Shown piece after piece: positions 17,083-27,080 of a DNA stretch of 64,000 nt; the stretch's first letter is position 1, and each line of letters starts with the position of its first letter. The notes beneath the pieces were generated by a model, which had not been told where the DNA came from, did not search any database, and saw only the letters and a program-made list of their open reading frames with translations. The stretch spans positions 297,562 to 361,561 of the forward strand of contig JAIEMJ010000030.1 in assembly GCA_019752335.1 (NCBI GenBank), given 5' to 3'. Both the position numbers and the translations under genes were made by a program. Origin of the DNA: Bryobacteraceae bacterium (GTDB lineage: Bacteria; Acidobacteriota; Terriglobia; Bryobacterales; Bryobacteraceae).

Positions 17083-20000
17083 ATGTTCCTTCGAATTCTC
17101 ACGCTGTTGCTTGCCACTTTCTCCCTCCTAAACGGCCAAGCGATGGATGGCAATATTACTGGCACGGTGACTGACTCGAGCGGGGCCGCGCTGAAGGGCG
17201 CGGCCTTGGAACTGGTAAATGCCGCCACCGGCGTCAAGTTCAGCACACTGTCGGGCGAAGCCGGCTCTTACCGCTTCATCAATGTCCTACCCGGGCGCTA
17301 TCAACTTACGGCTTCTCTAACCGGCTTCCAGTCCTCCGGCGTGCAGAACCTAGCCATCGAACTCAATAAAACTTCCACCGTAAATCTCACCTTAACCGTG
17401 GGCCAAGTAAGTACCTCGGTGGAAGTAACGGACGCCGCTGCCGCTATCGACACCACCACGGCCACCGTCGGCAATACGTTCACGGGCATGCAAGCCATCC
17501 AATTGCCTTCAAGTGGCACCGGCACCCTGGGCGTAATCAACCTTGCTCTGCTGAACGCGGGAGTTACCTCTAGCGGCGGGCTCGGCTATGGCACGGGGCC
17601 TTCCGTCGGTGGTCAACGCCCCACCAACAACAACTTCATGATCGAAGGCGTCGACAATAACAATCGCAGCGTTACCGGGCCCCTGGTAAACGTTTCGAAC
17701 GAAGCCGTGGCGGAGTTCTCGGTCCAGCAGAATCAGTTCTCCGTCGAGTTCGGCCACTCCACGGGTGGGCAGTTTAACACCGTGGTTAAGTCCGGCAGCA
17801 ACGACTTACACGGATCGCTGTATGACTATTTGCAGAATCGAAAGCTGAACGCGATCGACGAACAATTCCTCCGCCAGGGCATCACCACCAATCCGCGGTC
17901 GGACCAGAATCGTCTCGGCGCCACACTCGGCGGTCCGGTGCTGAAAAACAAGTGGTTCTACTTCGGCAATTTCGAATATCTTCCCAGCGGTGCAGCCGCC
18001 ACGAATGCCACTGTCGTCTCCGTGCCTACCGCCGCCGGCATTAGCCTGCTCGATGCCATCCCCGGTTTGAGTAAGCGCAATCTCGACATCTTCAAGCGCG
18101 AGGTACCCGCCGCCAGCGCTGCGACGGGTGCCGTAAGTGTTTTGGGCCAGCGGATTCCCATTGGCCAACTTCGCGTTAGCGCGCCGGCTTTCACCAACGA
18201 CTATCGTGCCGTCATTTCCAGCGACTACAACCTTTCCAGTCGCGATCAGTTCCGCGCGCGCTACTTCTACTTTAAGCAGGACGGCATTGATTCCACGCCC
18301 AACCTGCCTCAATTCTTCACGCCAACTAAATCTATCGGCCATGTCGCCAGCTTCACCCACTTACATACGTTTCTCCCTAATCTCACCAACGAACTGCGCG
18401 CCGCCTACAACCGCCGCGTCGACGATCGCGTCGTCGGTCCGCAGCAGTTTCCCGGGTTGGACGCCTTCCCGAACCTCGTTCTGCTGGAACTCGGTCTCAC
18501 GGTCGGACCCAATCAGAGCTATCCGCAAAGCAGCCGCTCCAACATGTATCAGTTGGTGGAAAATCTAAACTGGATCAAAGGCCGCCATACTCTTAAGTTC
18601 GGCTACGACGGCCGCAAGCTCAATAGCTCGAACTTCTTCGTTCAACGCGCGCGCGGGGAGTATCAATACAACACGCTCGAGCGCTACTTACAGGACTTGA
18701 TGCCCAATCAGGCGGAGCGCTCCGTCGGTGGCTTCCCGTTTATTGGCAACTTACTCTCGCACTACCTCTATGCCAACGACGAGATCCGGTTGCGGCGCAA
18801 TCTAACTCTCAACCTCGGCCTGCGCTACGAGTATGTCGGCGTACCCACCGGTTCGCAGCAGCAGAACTTGAACGCCCTCTCCTCAGTGCCCGGTCTCCTC
18901 GACATTCGCGCCCCGCGCGCGGGCAAGAAGGACTTCGCGCCACGCGTTGGACTCGCCTGGAGCCCCGGACGCGACGGCAAAACTTCTGTCCGGGCCGGTT
19001 TCGGCCTGGGCTACGATCAGGTCTACCAGAATCTGGGTTCGAACTCTCTCCCGCCGCAATTCTCCACCACCATTAACTCCCACATTGGCAACCCCAACGG
19101 CACGAATTTTCTGGGCAGCGGCGGCACCCCCGGCGTGGCCGTGCCCATAACGGATCCGGCTGTCGCACGCGCGCGGACTGCGGCTTTCGTTCCCGATCAA
19201 CAGCGGCCGTACTCCATCCAGTGGAACTTCGGCGTGCAACGCGTGCTTTGGAACGACTATACGGTGGAAGCCCGCTACCTCGGCTCTCGTGGCATTCACC
19301 TGCCCTTCCAGTTGCAAACCAACCGCCGCGCCGGGTTGCCCGCTGGCCAGTCCCTCCCGGTCTTCTTGCAACGCCCCACGGTGGCGGAGTTAGATCGCCT
19401 CACACTAACCCGCGAGTCTTTGGCCATCGGCGTTCATCCTTTGAATACCGCTGGCTTCACCAGCACGATTACTTCCTTTACTCCACGCGGTAACTCCACT
19501 TACCATGGCCTGGCGACCCAAGTAACCAAGCGCTACTCGAGAAACCTCACCGTCAACGGCGCCTATACCTGGTCAAAGAATATTGACGACTCCACGGCCG
19601 CCTTGAACTCCACCGTCCTTACCCCCCGGCGTCCCTATGACTTCGAAAGCCTACGGCAGGAGCGCGCGAACTCCGCGCTGGACCGCCGCCATCGCCTGAG
19701 TCTGGCCTGGGTCTACGACACTCCTTGGATGAAGAACCACAAGAATTGGGCTGTCCGGAACGTCGCCGGCAACTGGGCCTTCTCCGGAAGCTACATCGCG
19801 GAGACCGGTGCCTGGGGCACCCCGCGTTCCGGCGTCGACGTCAACTTCAACGGCGACAATGCCGCTGATCGCACTTACATCAATACCGCCGGCGATGCCA
19901 ACACCGGATCGGCTTCCACGGCTCTCCTGAATAGCGCGGGCCGCACCGTGGCTTACTTGGCCACCAATCCGAACGCCCGTTACATCGCCGTCGGCCCCGG

Positions 20001-20304
20001 TGGCACCGTAAATGCCGGCCGGAATACGCTGCGCCTACCGGGCATTAACAATTTCGATGTCGCCTTTGCCAAACGCATTACCGTAAAGGAAGGCAAGTTA
20101 TTCGAGTTACGCGCTGAGCTCTACAACGCCATCAATCACGCGCAGTTTACGCCGGGTTATCCGAGCGCGGGCAACGTGCGCGCGCGATCTTCCGCCGCGG
20201 CCCAGAACCTACTCTTCCCGCAGAACGCCCTCTTTAACCGTCCGGACCTGGCATTCCAGAGCAATGCCCGCACCATCCAGATGGTTGCTCGTTTTCAGTT
20301 CTGA
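17083..20304 (+). CDS. TonB-dependent receptor with N-terminal carboxypeptidase-like domain
   Basis: A 1,073-residue Oar-like receptor. The signal peptide (LRILTLLLATFSLLNGQA) leads into a Cna-B domain (GNITGTVTDSSGAALKGAAL, then GSYRFINVLPGRYQL). The plug contains VGGQRPTNNNFMIEGVDNNN and FSVEFGHSTGGQFNTVVKSG; the barrel includes LRRNLTLNLGLRYEY and ends in MVARFQF with the C-terminal Phe. The 150 bases upstream contain a small hairpin (CGCTT-CGC-AAGCG) but no promoter I would rely on; AGGAAAGG lies rather far (about 14 bases) before the ATG. Only 45 bases separate it from the next receptor, so the two may be co-transcribed or independently promoted. The ligand is unknown. Confidence 0.92.
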   Translation: MFLRILTLLLATFSLLNGQAMDGNITGTVTDSSGAALKGAALELVNAATGVKFSTLSGEAGSYRFINVLPGRYQLTASLTGFQSSGVQNLAIELNKTSTVNLTLTVGQVSTSVEVTDAAAAIDTTTATVGNTFTGMQAIQLPSSGTGTLGVINLALLNAGVTSSGGLGYGTGPSVGGQRPTNNNFMIEGVDNNNRSVTGPLVNVSNEAVAEFSVQQNQFSVEFGHSTGGQFNTVVKSGSNDLHGSLYDYLQNRKLNAIDEQFLRQGITTNPRSDQNRLGATLGGPVLKNKWFYFGNFEYLPSGAAATNATVVSVPTAAGISLLDAIPGLSKRNLDIFKREVPAASAATGAVSVLGQRIPIGQLRVSAPAFTNDYRAVISSDYNLSSRDQFRARYFYFKQDGIDSTPNLPQFFTPTKSIGHVASFTHLHTFLPNLTNELRAAYNRRVDDRVVGPQQFPGLDAFPNLVLLELGLTVGPNQSYPQSSRSNMYQLVENLNWIKGRHTLKFGYDGRKLNSSNFFVQRARGEYQYNTLERYLQDLMPNQAERSVGGFPFIGNLLSHYLYANDEIRLRRNLTLNLGLRYEYVGVPTGSQQQNLNALSSVPGLLDIRAPRAGKKDFAPRVGLAWSPGRDGKTSVRAGFGLGYDQVYQNLGSNSLPPQFSTTINSHIGNPNGTNFLGSGGTPGVAVPITDPAVARARTAAFVPDQQRPYSIQWNFGVQRVLWNDYTVEARYLGSRGIHLPFQLQTNRRAGLPAGQSLPVFLQRPTVAELDRLTLTRESLAIGVHPLNTAGFTSTITSFTPRGNSTYHGLATQVTKRYSRNLTVNGAYTWSKNIDDSTAALNSTVLTPRRPYDFESLRQERANSALDRRHRLSLAWVYDTPWMKNHKNWAVRNVAGNWAFSGSYIAETGAWGTPRSGVDVNFNGDNAADRTYINTAGDANTGSASTALLNSAGRTVAYLATNPNARYIAVGPGGTVNAGRNTLRLPGINNFDVAFAKRITVKEGKLFELRAELYNAINHAQFTPGYPSAGNVRARSSAAAQNLLFPQNALFNRPDLAFQSNARTIQMVARFQF

Positions 20305-20349
20305 GCCAGCGTCTCCCCGCGGTCACTCATTTTTTGGGTATCCTGTACC

Positions 20350-23300
20350 ATGCTCGCTAGAATCGTGGTTATTCTCTCCCTTTCCGCCGCTGCCTGGGCG
20401 CAGACTTCTGACGGGGCGGTGGCCGGGACGGTGCGCGACCCCAGCGGTGCCGTAATCCCTGGCGCCAAGCTCGAAGCCACCAATACGAGCACCGGGGTCG
20501 TCACCCGCGTCACCACCAATGCCCAGGGCGTTTACTCCTTCGCGTCCCTTCGCACAGGAGTCTACCGGTTGACGGCCCTCTCTGATGGCTTTAAGACGAG
20601 CGCGCTCGAAGGAATTCGACTGGATGTCGGCGCGCGTTTGAGCCTCGACCTTACGCTGGAGGTCGCTACGGCTGGCTCGCAAGTGGAGGTCGTTGCGGTA
20701 GAAGCGAAACTCGACATGTCGCAGGCGACTTCCTCGGTCGGTGGCGTGCTCGATGAAAAGAAGATCCTGGAGTTACCCCTCACCAGCCGCAATGCCATCC
20801 TACTCGCCACCACCCAGGCCGGCACCTTTGGCGACTACTTTAGCGGCGCGCGGATCGGCACCCTGAATATTCAAGTGGATGGCGTAAATATTCAAGACGC
20901 GCGCATTAACCAGGGCCGTTCGACGCCCTTCTTCTTATCTACCGATCGCATCGCGGAGTTTCGCGTCGTTACTTCTCCCGCCGATGCCGAATATGGTCGC
21001 GGCAGTGGACAAATCCAGATGATCACGCGTTCGGGCACGAACGATTTTCACGGTAGCCTTTTCGAGTTCCATCGCAATACGGTGTTGAACGCCAATACGT
21101 GGTTTAATAACTTCCAGGGAAATAACGCCAGTGGCACGCCGATTGCCCCGCGCAATTTCCTCATTCGCAATCAATACGGTGCTCGCGTGGGCGGTCCGCT
21201 TTCTTTGCCGAAACTCTATAGCGGCAAGAATCGCACTTTCTTTCATTTCCTCTGGGAAGCCGAACGCATCGCCCAACGCAACCGGGTTACGCGCACCGTG
21301 TATACCGACACGGCCCGGCGCGGGATCTACCGCTTCTTCCCGGGAGTACAGAATGCCAACGCCAGCGCCGCCGCGCCCGTAGTCGATTTTCAGGGTAATC
21401 CTTTGGCCAGCCGCGGCACCCTCTCCAGCACCAGCGTCTATAGCGTCGATCCCCTACGCCCCGGCCCCGACCCTACCGGGGCCATCCGCCAAATGCTCAA
21501 CCTCATGCCGCTGCCCAACGTCTTCAACACCGGCGACGGACTCAATACCGCCGGCTACGCCTGGATTCAACGCGCCAGTTCCAAGCGCGACCAATACAAC
21601 CTCAAGCTGGACCATAATTTCAATGACCGCCACCGGCTCACCTTCAGTTGGAATCGCGAGGACTCTCTCAGCCTCAACGGTTTCCAAAGCCAGCGCTTCC
21701 CCGACGCTCCCGGCGGCACCGTCGATTCGCCGGATAACGCCTTCGCTCTCAAGGTATTTTCTGTACTTACCCCCAGCTTAATGAACGAATTCACCGTCGG
21801 CATTCTGCGCAGCCGCTCCCGCAGTTTCGCGCCTTGGGAAGTGGCCGGCGGACTCGAAGCACTGCCCAAAATCAACGGCCAGCCCTACTTAGTCGACTTA
21901 CTCACCGTTACCGATCCTATCCTGGTCGATAACGACCCCCAAGGCCGTATTTCACCGAATTACCAGTGGGGAGATACGATTTCCTGGCTCAAAGGGAAAC
22001 ATAACCTCCGCGCCGGTGGCGGCGTCTGGTTTGTCTCCTCGAATGGCTTTAACTCTTTCGACGTCATGCCGCGCGTGGTGATCGGCAATGGACTGCAGCC
22101 CGTCCAGAATATGGGCAACGTCGCCGGCATCGGCCTAAATCGGACCGGCGCGGAAAACCTGCTCAACAATCTGGCTGGTTCCGTCAGCACCGTTACCCAA
22201 GCCTTCAACGCCCCCGGTGGCGCCAATCCGCAGTTCCTGCCCGGTGAGTATAAACAACGCACGTGGAAAAACCGCGAGTATTATTTCTTCGTGAAAGATG
22301 ATTATCGCGTCTCCAAGCGGCTCACCCTGAATCTTGGCATGCGCTACGAGTATTACGGCGTGCAGTACGATCCCAACGGAAAGACCGCGGCGCTGGTGGG
22401 AGGCAGTTCTTCGCTTTTTGGCATCTCCGGCACCGATTATTCGGCGATGTTTCGTCCCGGTGCCTCTGGTGGCGCCTTAACGCGCGTGGAACTGATCGGG
22501 CCTGGCTCCGCCAATCCCAACCGCCAGCTTTTCCGGCCAGACCGCAATAACTTCGCTCCGCACCTCGGACTCAGTTGGTCCTTGCCCTGGCTCGGTGAAA
22601 ACAAGACGATCCTCCGCCTCGGCTACAGCATGGGTTACGAGCGCAACGCCCTCCGCCTGGTCGACGTCGTGAGCGGCGACCAGCCTGGGCTGCGTGAGTT
22701 GGCCGTACAGCGCCCCAGCGCCTACACGCCATTGGGCGCGGTCCGTCTCCCGCTCACCACCAATGGAAAACCCCTCGACACCGTCCCGTTGACTGACCGG
22801 AGCCAGACCATTCGCACCTTTGACGAAAACTTGCGCACGCCTTACGTGCAGAACTTCAACGTCAGCCTGCAACGGTCGCTGCCGAAGAACTTACTCCTCG
22901 ACTTACGCTATGTCGGCAACAAAGGCACCCGGCTGATCCGCGCCACCAACGTGAACGAGGGCAATGCTTTTGAGAATAGCCTCCTCGACGCCTATCTGGC
23001 CGCTCAGCGCGGCGGCGAATCGCCGTTGCTGGATCGAATTTTCGCGCCGCTGCGCGGCAATTCCTCCGGGGCTACTTTTGCCCGCACCAACGCGACCCTG
23101 CAAGCGGCCTTAGCCAATAACAACGTCGGCTCGTTCCTTAGCTTTATCAATACGCAGAATGTCAGCGGCCGTAATGGCGGTCTGCTTTCCGCCGCCGGAC
23201 TCCCCGAGAACTTCATCGTCGTGAATCCCCAGTTTGCCAGCGCCCAACTCGTGAGTAACTTCGCCAATTCCACCTATCACTCCTTCCAGGTCGACCTTTC

Positions 23301-24093
23301 CAAACGCTTCTCCGCCGGCCTCACCATGCAGATGAATTACACCTTCGCCAAAGCGCTGGGCGAGGAAGAGGGTGCTGGCCAGAGCTTACTCGACAGCTAC
23401 CGTACTATCCGCAACCGGCGGCTCGACAAACGCCAATTGTCTTTCGGCGCTCCCCATGTCTTCCGCTCGAATTGGACGTGGAACTTACCCTTGGGACCCA
23501 AGCGCCGCTGGTTCAGCACCGGCCCGCGCTGGGCCGGCAAGTTACTCGAGAATTGGCAAATCGGCGCGCTCTACAACGTCTTTTCCGGCACTCCCATGAG
23601 TTGGGAAAGCTTGATCTCGTCCTTCAACAACATCTCGGACGATACCAGCGTCGATTTGATCTCGGGCGTGCCGCGCAAAGGCAAGGTAGAGAAGCGCGGC
23701 AACGGTGTCTTCTTTTATCCGGGTTACACGGTCAAAGCAGACCCCTACGTGCAGAACCTCGCGGCCGGCCCGGTGCGCGATCGCAGCACGCTCCTCGCGG
23801 TTTACGATGCCAGCGGACGCCCCATCGCGACCAATCCTGCTCCTGGGACGCTCGGCACCCTCCAGGCCCGCTCCTTCTACGGCCCCGGTTATTTTTCACT
23901 CGACATGAATCTAGTGAAAACCATCACCCTGCGCGAGCGCATCCAAGTGCAATTCGGTATCACCGCCGACAACGTAACTAACTCACCCGCGTTCGAAGAT
24001 CCGAATACCTCCATCAACTCGGTCACCTTCGGGCAGATCACCGCGGCTGGCGGCAACCGGATTGTCATCCTGAGTGGACGAATCTCCTTTTAA
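20350..24093 (+). CDS. TonB-dependent receptor with N-terminal carboxypeptidase-like domain
   Basis: The largest receptor here, 1,247 residues. The signal peptide ends near AAAWAQ, followed by the Cna-B domain (GAVAGTVRDPSGAVIPGAKL, GVYSFASLRTGVYRL). The plug has VGGVLDEKKILELPLTSRNA, IQVDGVNIQDARINQGRST and SPADAEYGRGSGQIQMITRSG; the barrel includes VSKRLTLNLGMRYEYYG. The C-terminus is IVILSGRISF, a typical barrel end. A TATCCT element at 20339-20344 lies five bases before the ATG with no Shine-Dalgarno, suggesting a separate leaderless promoter. Its stop codon overlaps the convergent sulfatase gene tail to tail. It resembles the 8805 and 17083 receptors in architecture, not in close sequence. 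Confidence 0.92.
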   Translation: MLARIVVILSLSAAAWAQTSDGAVAGTVRDPSGAVIPGAKLEATNTSTGVVTRVTTNAQGVYSFASLRTGVYRLTALSDGFKTSALEGIRLDVGARLSLDLTLEVATAGSQVEVVAVEAKLDMSQATSSVGGVLDEKKILELPLTSRNAILLATTQAGTFGDYFSGARIGTLNIQVDGVNIQDARINQGRSTPFFLSTDRIAEFRVVTSPADAEYGRGSGQIQMITRSGTNDFHGSLFEFHRNTVLNANTWFNNFQGNNASGTPIAPRNFLIRNQYGARVGGPLSLPKLYSGKNRTFFHFLWEAERIAQRNRVTRTVYTDTARRGIYRFFPGVQNANASAAAPVVDFQGNPLASRGTLSSTSVYSVDPLRPGPDPTGAIRQMLNLMPLPNVFNTGDGLNTAGYAWIQRASSKRDQYNLKLDHNFNDRHRLTFSWNREDSLSLNGFQSQRFPDAPGGTVDSPDNAFALKVFSVLTPSLMNEFTVGILRSRSRSFAPWEVAGGLEALPKINGQPYLVDLLTVTDPILVDNDPQGRISPNYQWGDTISWLKGKHNLRAGGGVWFVSSNGFNSFDVMPRVVIGNGLQPVQNMGNVAGIGLNRTGAENLLNNLAGSVSTVTQAFNAPGGANPQFLPGEYKQRTWKNREYYFFVKDDYRVSKRLTLNLGMRYEYYGVQYDPNGKTAALVGGSSSLFGISGTDYSAMFRPGASGGALTRVELIGPGSANPNRQLFRPDRNNFAPHLGLSWSLPWLGENKTILRLGYSMGYERNALRLVDVVSGDQPGLRELAVQRPSAYTPLGAVRLPLTTNGKPLDTVPLTDRSQTIRTFDENLRTPYVQNFNVSLQRSLPKNLLLDLRYVGNKGTRLIRATNVNEGNAFENSLLDAYLAAQRGGESPLLDRIFAPLRGNSSGATFARTNATLQAALANNNVGSFLSFINTQNVSGRNGGLLSAAGLPENFIVVNPQFASAQLVSNFANSTYHSFQVDLSKRFSAGLTMQMNYTFAKALGEEEGAGQSLLDSYRTIRNRRLDKRQLSFGAPHVFRSNWTWNLPLGPKRRWFSTGPRWAGKLLENWQIGALYNVFSGTPMSWESLISSFNNISDDTSVDLISGVPRKGKVEKRGNGVFFYPGYTVKADPYVQNLAAGPVRDRSTLLAVYDASGRPIATNPAPGTLGTLQARSFYGPGYFSLDMNLVKTITLRERIQVQFGITADNVTNSPAFEDPNTSINSVTFGQITAAGGNRIVILSGRISF

Positions 24094-25436
24094 GGAGCGC
24101 TATAGAACTGGCGGCGGTGCTCCTCAGCGTAGGCCTGGAGTTGCTTGGCCATCTGTGGATTCTTATCGATGAGATTGGTAGTCTCGTAGGGATCTCTTTC
24201 AAGATGGTAGAGACTGAGTCCGATTTCCGTGCGCCGGTAGGTACCGGGGGCACCGTCGTTGCCGATCTTGGTGAGTTGGCGATAGTCGTGGGGTAGGTGA
24301 AGTTTCCAGCGGCCATCGCCAGAGATCACGCCTTCGAAGACATTGCCGGTGGAAAAGGCGTAGTAGGGATGCGGATTCGTCGCGCCACGCTGGGCGGTGA
24401 TCAGCGGCCAGACGTTCAGGCCGTCAATCGGATTTGCCGGTAATTTGGCGTTCGCCAGATTTGCGATCGTCGGCAAGAGATCAATCGTGCAGAGAGCTTT
24501 CGTCGAAACACTGCCCGCCTTGATCTTGCCGGGGTAACGCATCAGGCAAGCGCTGCGCGTGCCTCCGTCAAAACCGGTGCCCTTGCTTTCGCGGTAAGGC
24601 GTGCTCCCGGCGTGATTGCCGTAGGAAGTCCACGGTCCATTGTCCGAGGTGAGAATCACGAGAGTATTATCCGCGACGCCAGCTTGGTCGAGCGCGCCGA
24701 GAATTTGGCCGATAGACCAATCGAGCTCCATAATCACGTCACCGTAGACGCCGTGCTTCGACTTACCCGCGAATTCAGGGCTCCGGAAGATCGGCACGTG
24801 GGGCATGGAGTGGGGAACATACAAGAAAAATGGGCTGGCGCGATGGCGCTGAATAAAGCTGGTGGCGTGTTCGGTGTACCAGCGCGTGAGATTCGGCTGA
24901 TGCTCGCTGGTTACGCGGTCAATTTTTACTTGGCCGTTCTCCCAGAATTGTAACGGCTGAGGAAAGTCCTGCGGACGCTCGGGATGGAACTCCCACATGT
25001 CATTCGAGTACATCAGGCCGCAGGACTCGTCGAAGCCGCGCGCGGGCGGACGAGTTTCCGGTTGGTCGCCGATATGCCATTTGCCGAAGACGCCCGTGCG
25101 ATAGCCGGCGGTCTTGAGGACTTCGCCGAGCGTGGCGAACTTCGGGTCCACCCCACGCGCCCCGGGTCCGTGAGCACCGAACATCCGGGTGCGCCCGGGA
25201 TAACAGCCCGTGAGTAAGGCGGAACGGGAAGCGGAACAGATGGCCTGCGGCACATAGAAGTTACGAAAGGCGCAGCCCTGTTTGGCCAAGCGCTCAACGT
25301 GGGGAGTGGGATAAGGTGGATTGCCGAAAGGATGAAAATCGGAGTAACCGGAGTCGTCGAGGAAGATGATCACCACGTTGGGCTTAGGCAAGGTGGACGC
25401 CAGAGTGGCCTGGAGAAAGGTTCTACGTGAGAGCAT
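24090..25436 (-). CDS. Secreted type I sulfatase
   Basis: A 448-residue formylglycine-dependent sulfatase of the alkaline-phosphatase superfamily, cleaving sulfate esters. Metal-binding D27-D28 occurs in VVIIFLDDSGYSD, and the modification motif is C67-S-A-S-R71, with Ala where most sulfatases have Pro. This fits the (C/S)x(P/A)xR consensus. The strand and loop VILTSDNGPW supplies the remaining metal ligands. The N-terminus MLSRRTFLQATLA suggests Tat or Sec export. I chose the ATG at 25436, before the SRR signal; a TATACT element (25451-25446) lies nine bases before it and no Shine-Dalgarno is seen. No maturation enzyme lies in the window. It is convergent with the TonB receptor and divergent from the hydrolase gene. 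Confidence 0.9.
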   Translation of the reverse strand: MLSRRTFLQATLASTLPKPNVVIIFLDDSGYSDFHPFGNPPYPTPHVERLAKQGCAFRNFYVPQAICSASRSALLTGCYPGRTRMFGAHGPGARGVDPKFATLGEVLKTAGYRTGVFGKWHIGDQPETRPPARGFDESCGLMYSNDMWEFHPERPQDFPQPLQFWENGQVKIDRVTSEHQPNLTRWYTEHATSFIQRHRASPFFLYVPHSMPHVPIFRSPEFAGKSKHGVYGDVIMELDWSIGQILGALDQAGVADNTLVILTSDNGPWTSYGNHAGSTPYRESKGTGFDGGTRSACLMRYPGKIKAGSVSTKALCTIDLLPTIANLANAKLPANPIDGLNVWPLITAQRGATNPHPYYAFSTGNVFEGVISGDGRWKLHLPHDYRQLTKIGNDGAPGTYRRTEIGLSLYHLERDPYETTNLIDKNPQMAKQLQAYAEEHRRQFYSAP

Positions 25437-25534
25437 GCGCCGCCCAGTATACCCGTAATCGAAAGGCGATAGCTTCCTCGGCGGCCTGTTGGAGCCGACT
25501 GAGTTCCAGGGAGGCCGCAAGTGGGCGTTCTCCG

Positions 25535-26269
25535 ATGACGATTGACGAGGTAGCCGCGGTTACACGCTATGATTTCCGGGTGGCTACTCTCTCACTGACG
25601 GATGAAGCCGGACCTTTCGGCGTGACGTTGCTCGAGGCGGCGGAATCGCGCCGGACAGTTTTGTTCTCCGTTGGGGCGGGCGGCAATCCCGAGCGGCACT
25701 TGCCACTCCTGCGCTCGCTTCAGGAAAATGGCTTCACCGTCGTTGCCCCACATTTTGAGCGGCTTGTCGCTCCTGAAATTACCGAGAACGACTTCCTGCT
25801 CCGAGCGCGCCGGCTTCGGCTGGCCCTCGACCGCGTCACCCCGCAGGAAGCGGGAGCCGTCGGCGTGGGGCACTCCATTGGCGCGACCCTGCTGCTGGCC
25901 ATGGCTGGAGGCCAGGCCTGGACCCGGCAGGGCCACCGGCTTTCCGTTGATCGCGATGAGCGCCTACGAAAACTGACGCTTCTCGCTCCCGCTACCGGTT
26001 TCTTCCAGGCCCCTGCCGCGCTCGACGGCGTCCGCATACCGGTTCTCGCCTGGGCCGGGAGCAAGGACACGGTTACTCCCCCCGCTCAGGTGGAGTTTCT
26101 GCGGCGGGCTCTGGCGGAGCGGGTGCCGATGGAAGTCCACGTCGAGGAAGGTGCAGGCCACTTCTCGTTTATGAACGTGCCGCCGCCAAACGTGATCGAG
26201 CCGCTGGCGGACCGGGCAGAGTTTCTCACCCGTCTCACGGCCGGCGTGCTTCGGTTCGCGCGGGACTGA
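25535..26269 (+). CDS. Alpha/beta hydrolase (dienelactone-hydrolase-like)
   Basis: About 244 residues of an alpha/beta hydrolase. The catalytic set is visible: nucleophile elbow GHSIGA, acid in WAGSKDTVTPPAQ, and His in VEEGAGHFSFMN. The oxyanion strand is VLFSVGAGGNPERHLP. No signal peptide, so it acts in the cytoplasm; the substrate cannot be inferred. The start is uncertain. The ATG at 25535 has no Shine-Dalgarno, whereas a TATGAT element at 25568-25573 sits six bases before an in-frame GTG at 25580, which would be a leaderless start removing 15 residues without touching the fold. The DNA glycosylase gene follows after nine bases. Confidence 0.82.
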   Translation: MTIDEVAAVTRYDFRVATLSLTDEAGPFGVTLLEAAESRRTVLFSVGAGGNPERHLPLLRSLQENGFTVVAPHFERLVAPEITENDFLLRARRLRLALDRVTPQEAGAVGVGHSIGATLLLAMAGGQAWTRQGHRLSVDRDERLRKLTLLAPATGFFQAPAALDGVRIPVLAWAGSKDTVTPPAQVEFLRRALAERVPMEVHVEEGAGHFSFMNVPPPNVIEPLADRAEFLTRLTAGVLRFARD

Positions 26270-26278
26270 CTCGGCGCT

Positions 26279-26929
26279 ATGACTTTGAACCACCTGAATG
26301 CCGAAATCACCGCCTGCGAGCGCTGCCCACGTCTCCGCGCGCATTGCGCCGAGATCGCACGCGTCAAGCGGCGCGCCTACCGTGACCAGCAGTACTGGGG
26401 CCGGCCCGTCCCCAGCTTCGGTGACCCTCAGGCCCGCCTGCTGATCCTCGGCCTGGCCCCCGGGGCGCACGGCGCCAATCGCACCGGGCGGATGTTCACT
26501 GGCGACCGCTCCGGTGACTTCCTCTTCCGCGCGCTGCACGACACCGGCTTCGCCTCGCAACCGGAAAGCACCCACCGGGACGACGGGTTGCGCCTGCACG
26601 ACTGCTACATCACCGCCTCCGCCCACTGCGCCCCGCCGGACAACAAACCCACGCCCGAGGAGGTGCGGCAGTGCCGGCCGTATCTGGAACGCGAACTCGT
26701 CCTGCTGCGGCGCTTACAAGTTGTGGTCGCGCTGGGCCGGCTGGCCTTCGACAATTACTTATCGCGCGGAACGGAAAGGGCCTTATTCGCCCACGGCGCC
26801 GAGGCCCGCATCGGCGGCCGTTGGCTGATCGCCAGCTATCATCCCAGCCAGCAAAACACCCAAACCGGGCGGCTGACCGCCGAAATGCTTCGCCAGATAT
26901 TCGCTCAAGCGCGCATCCGGTTCACATAA
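26279..26929 (+). CDS. Family 5 uracil-DNA glycosylase (UDGb), iron-sulfur enzyme
   Basis: A 216-residue DNA repair enzyme that removes uracil, and often hypoxanthine, from DNA. Its signature motifs match UDGb: GLAPGAHGANRTGRMFTGDR (motif A region), and HPSQQNTQTGRLT (motif B region with the His-Pro-Ser loop). Cysteines C13 and C16 near the N-terminus plus two later ones (in SAHC and RQC) would hold a 4Fe-4S cluster. Motif A lacks the catalytic Asp or Asn of family 1, as in all UDGb enzymes. Length is typical. It follows the hydrolase gene after nine bases and may share its transcript. Confidence 0.93.
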   Translation: MTLNHLNAEITACERCPRLRAHCAEIARVKRRAYRDQQYWGRPVPSFGDPQARLLILGLAPGAHGANRTGRMFTGDRSGDFLFRALHDTGFASQPESTHRDDGLRLHDCYITASAHCAPPDNKPTPEEVRQCRPYLERELVLLRRLQVVVALGRLAFDNYLSRGTERALFAHGAEARIGGRWLIASYHPSQQNTQTGRLTAEMLRQIFAQARIRFT

Positions 26930-26983
26930 GTTTGCAAAGTTGTAAGCGCGCCCGCCCTGGCGCGTACATCCAAACGTCGGTGT

Positions 26984-27005
26984 TACGATAGTTTGAGCGA
27001 ACTAT
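26984..27005 (+). promoter_or_regulatory. Candidate promoter element and operator upstream of adaptor gene
   Basis: A -10-like TACGAT (26984-26989) overlaps the inverted repeat ATAGTT-N6-AACTAT (26988-27005), placed 76-97 bases before the GTG at 27081. I see no good -35. The dyad would suit a repressor that controls the adaptor-ATPase operon. Confidence 0.35.
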
Positions 27006-27080
27006 TGCTCTCCCTGTTGCGTTCATCTAACCAGCGCGCCGCGCGAAAATGCTAACCAGTATTGAGGAGTTTCGGATCCT

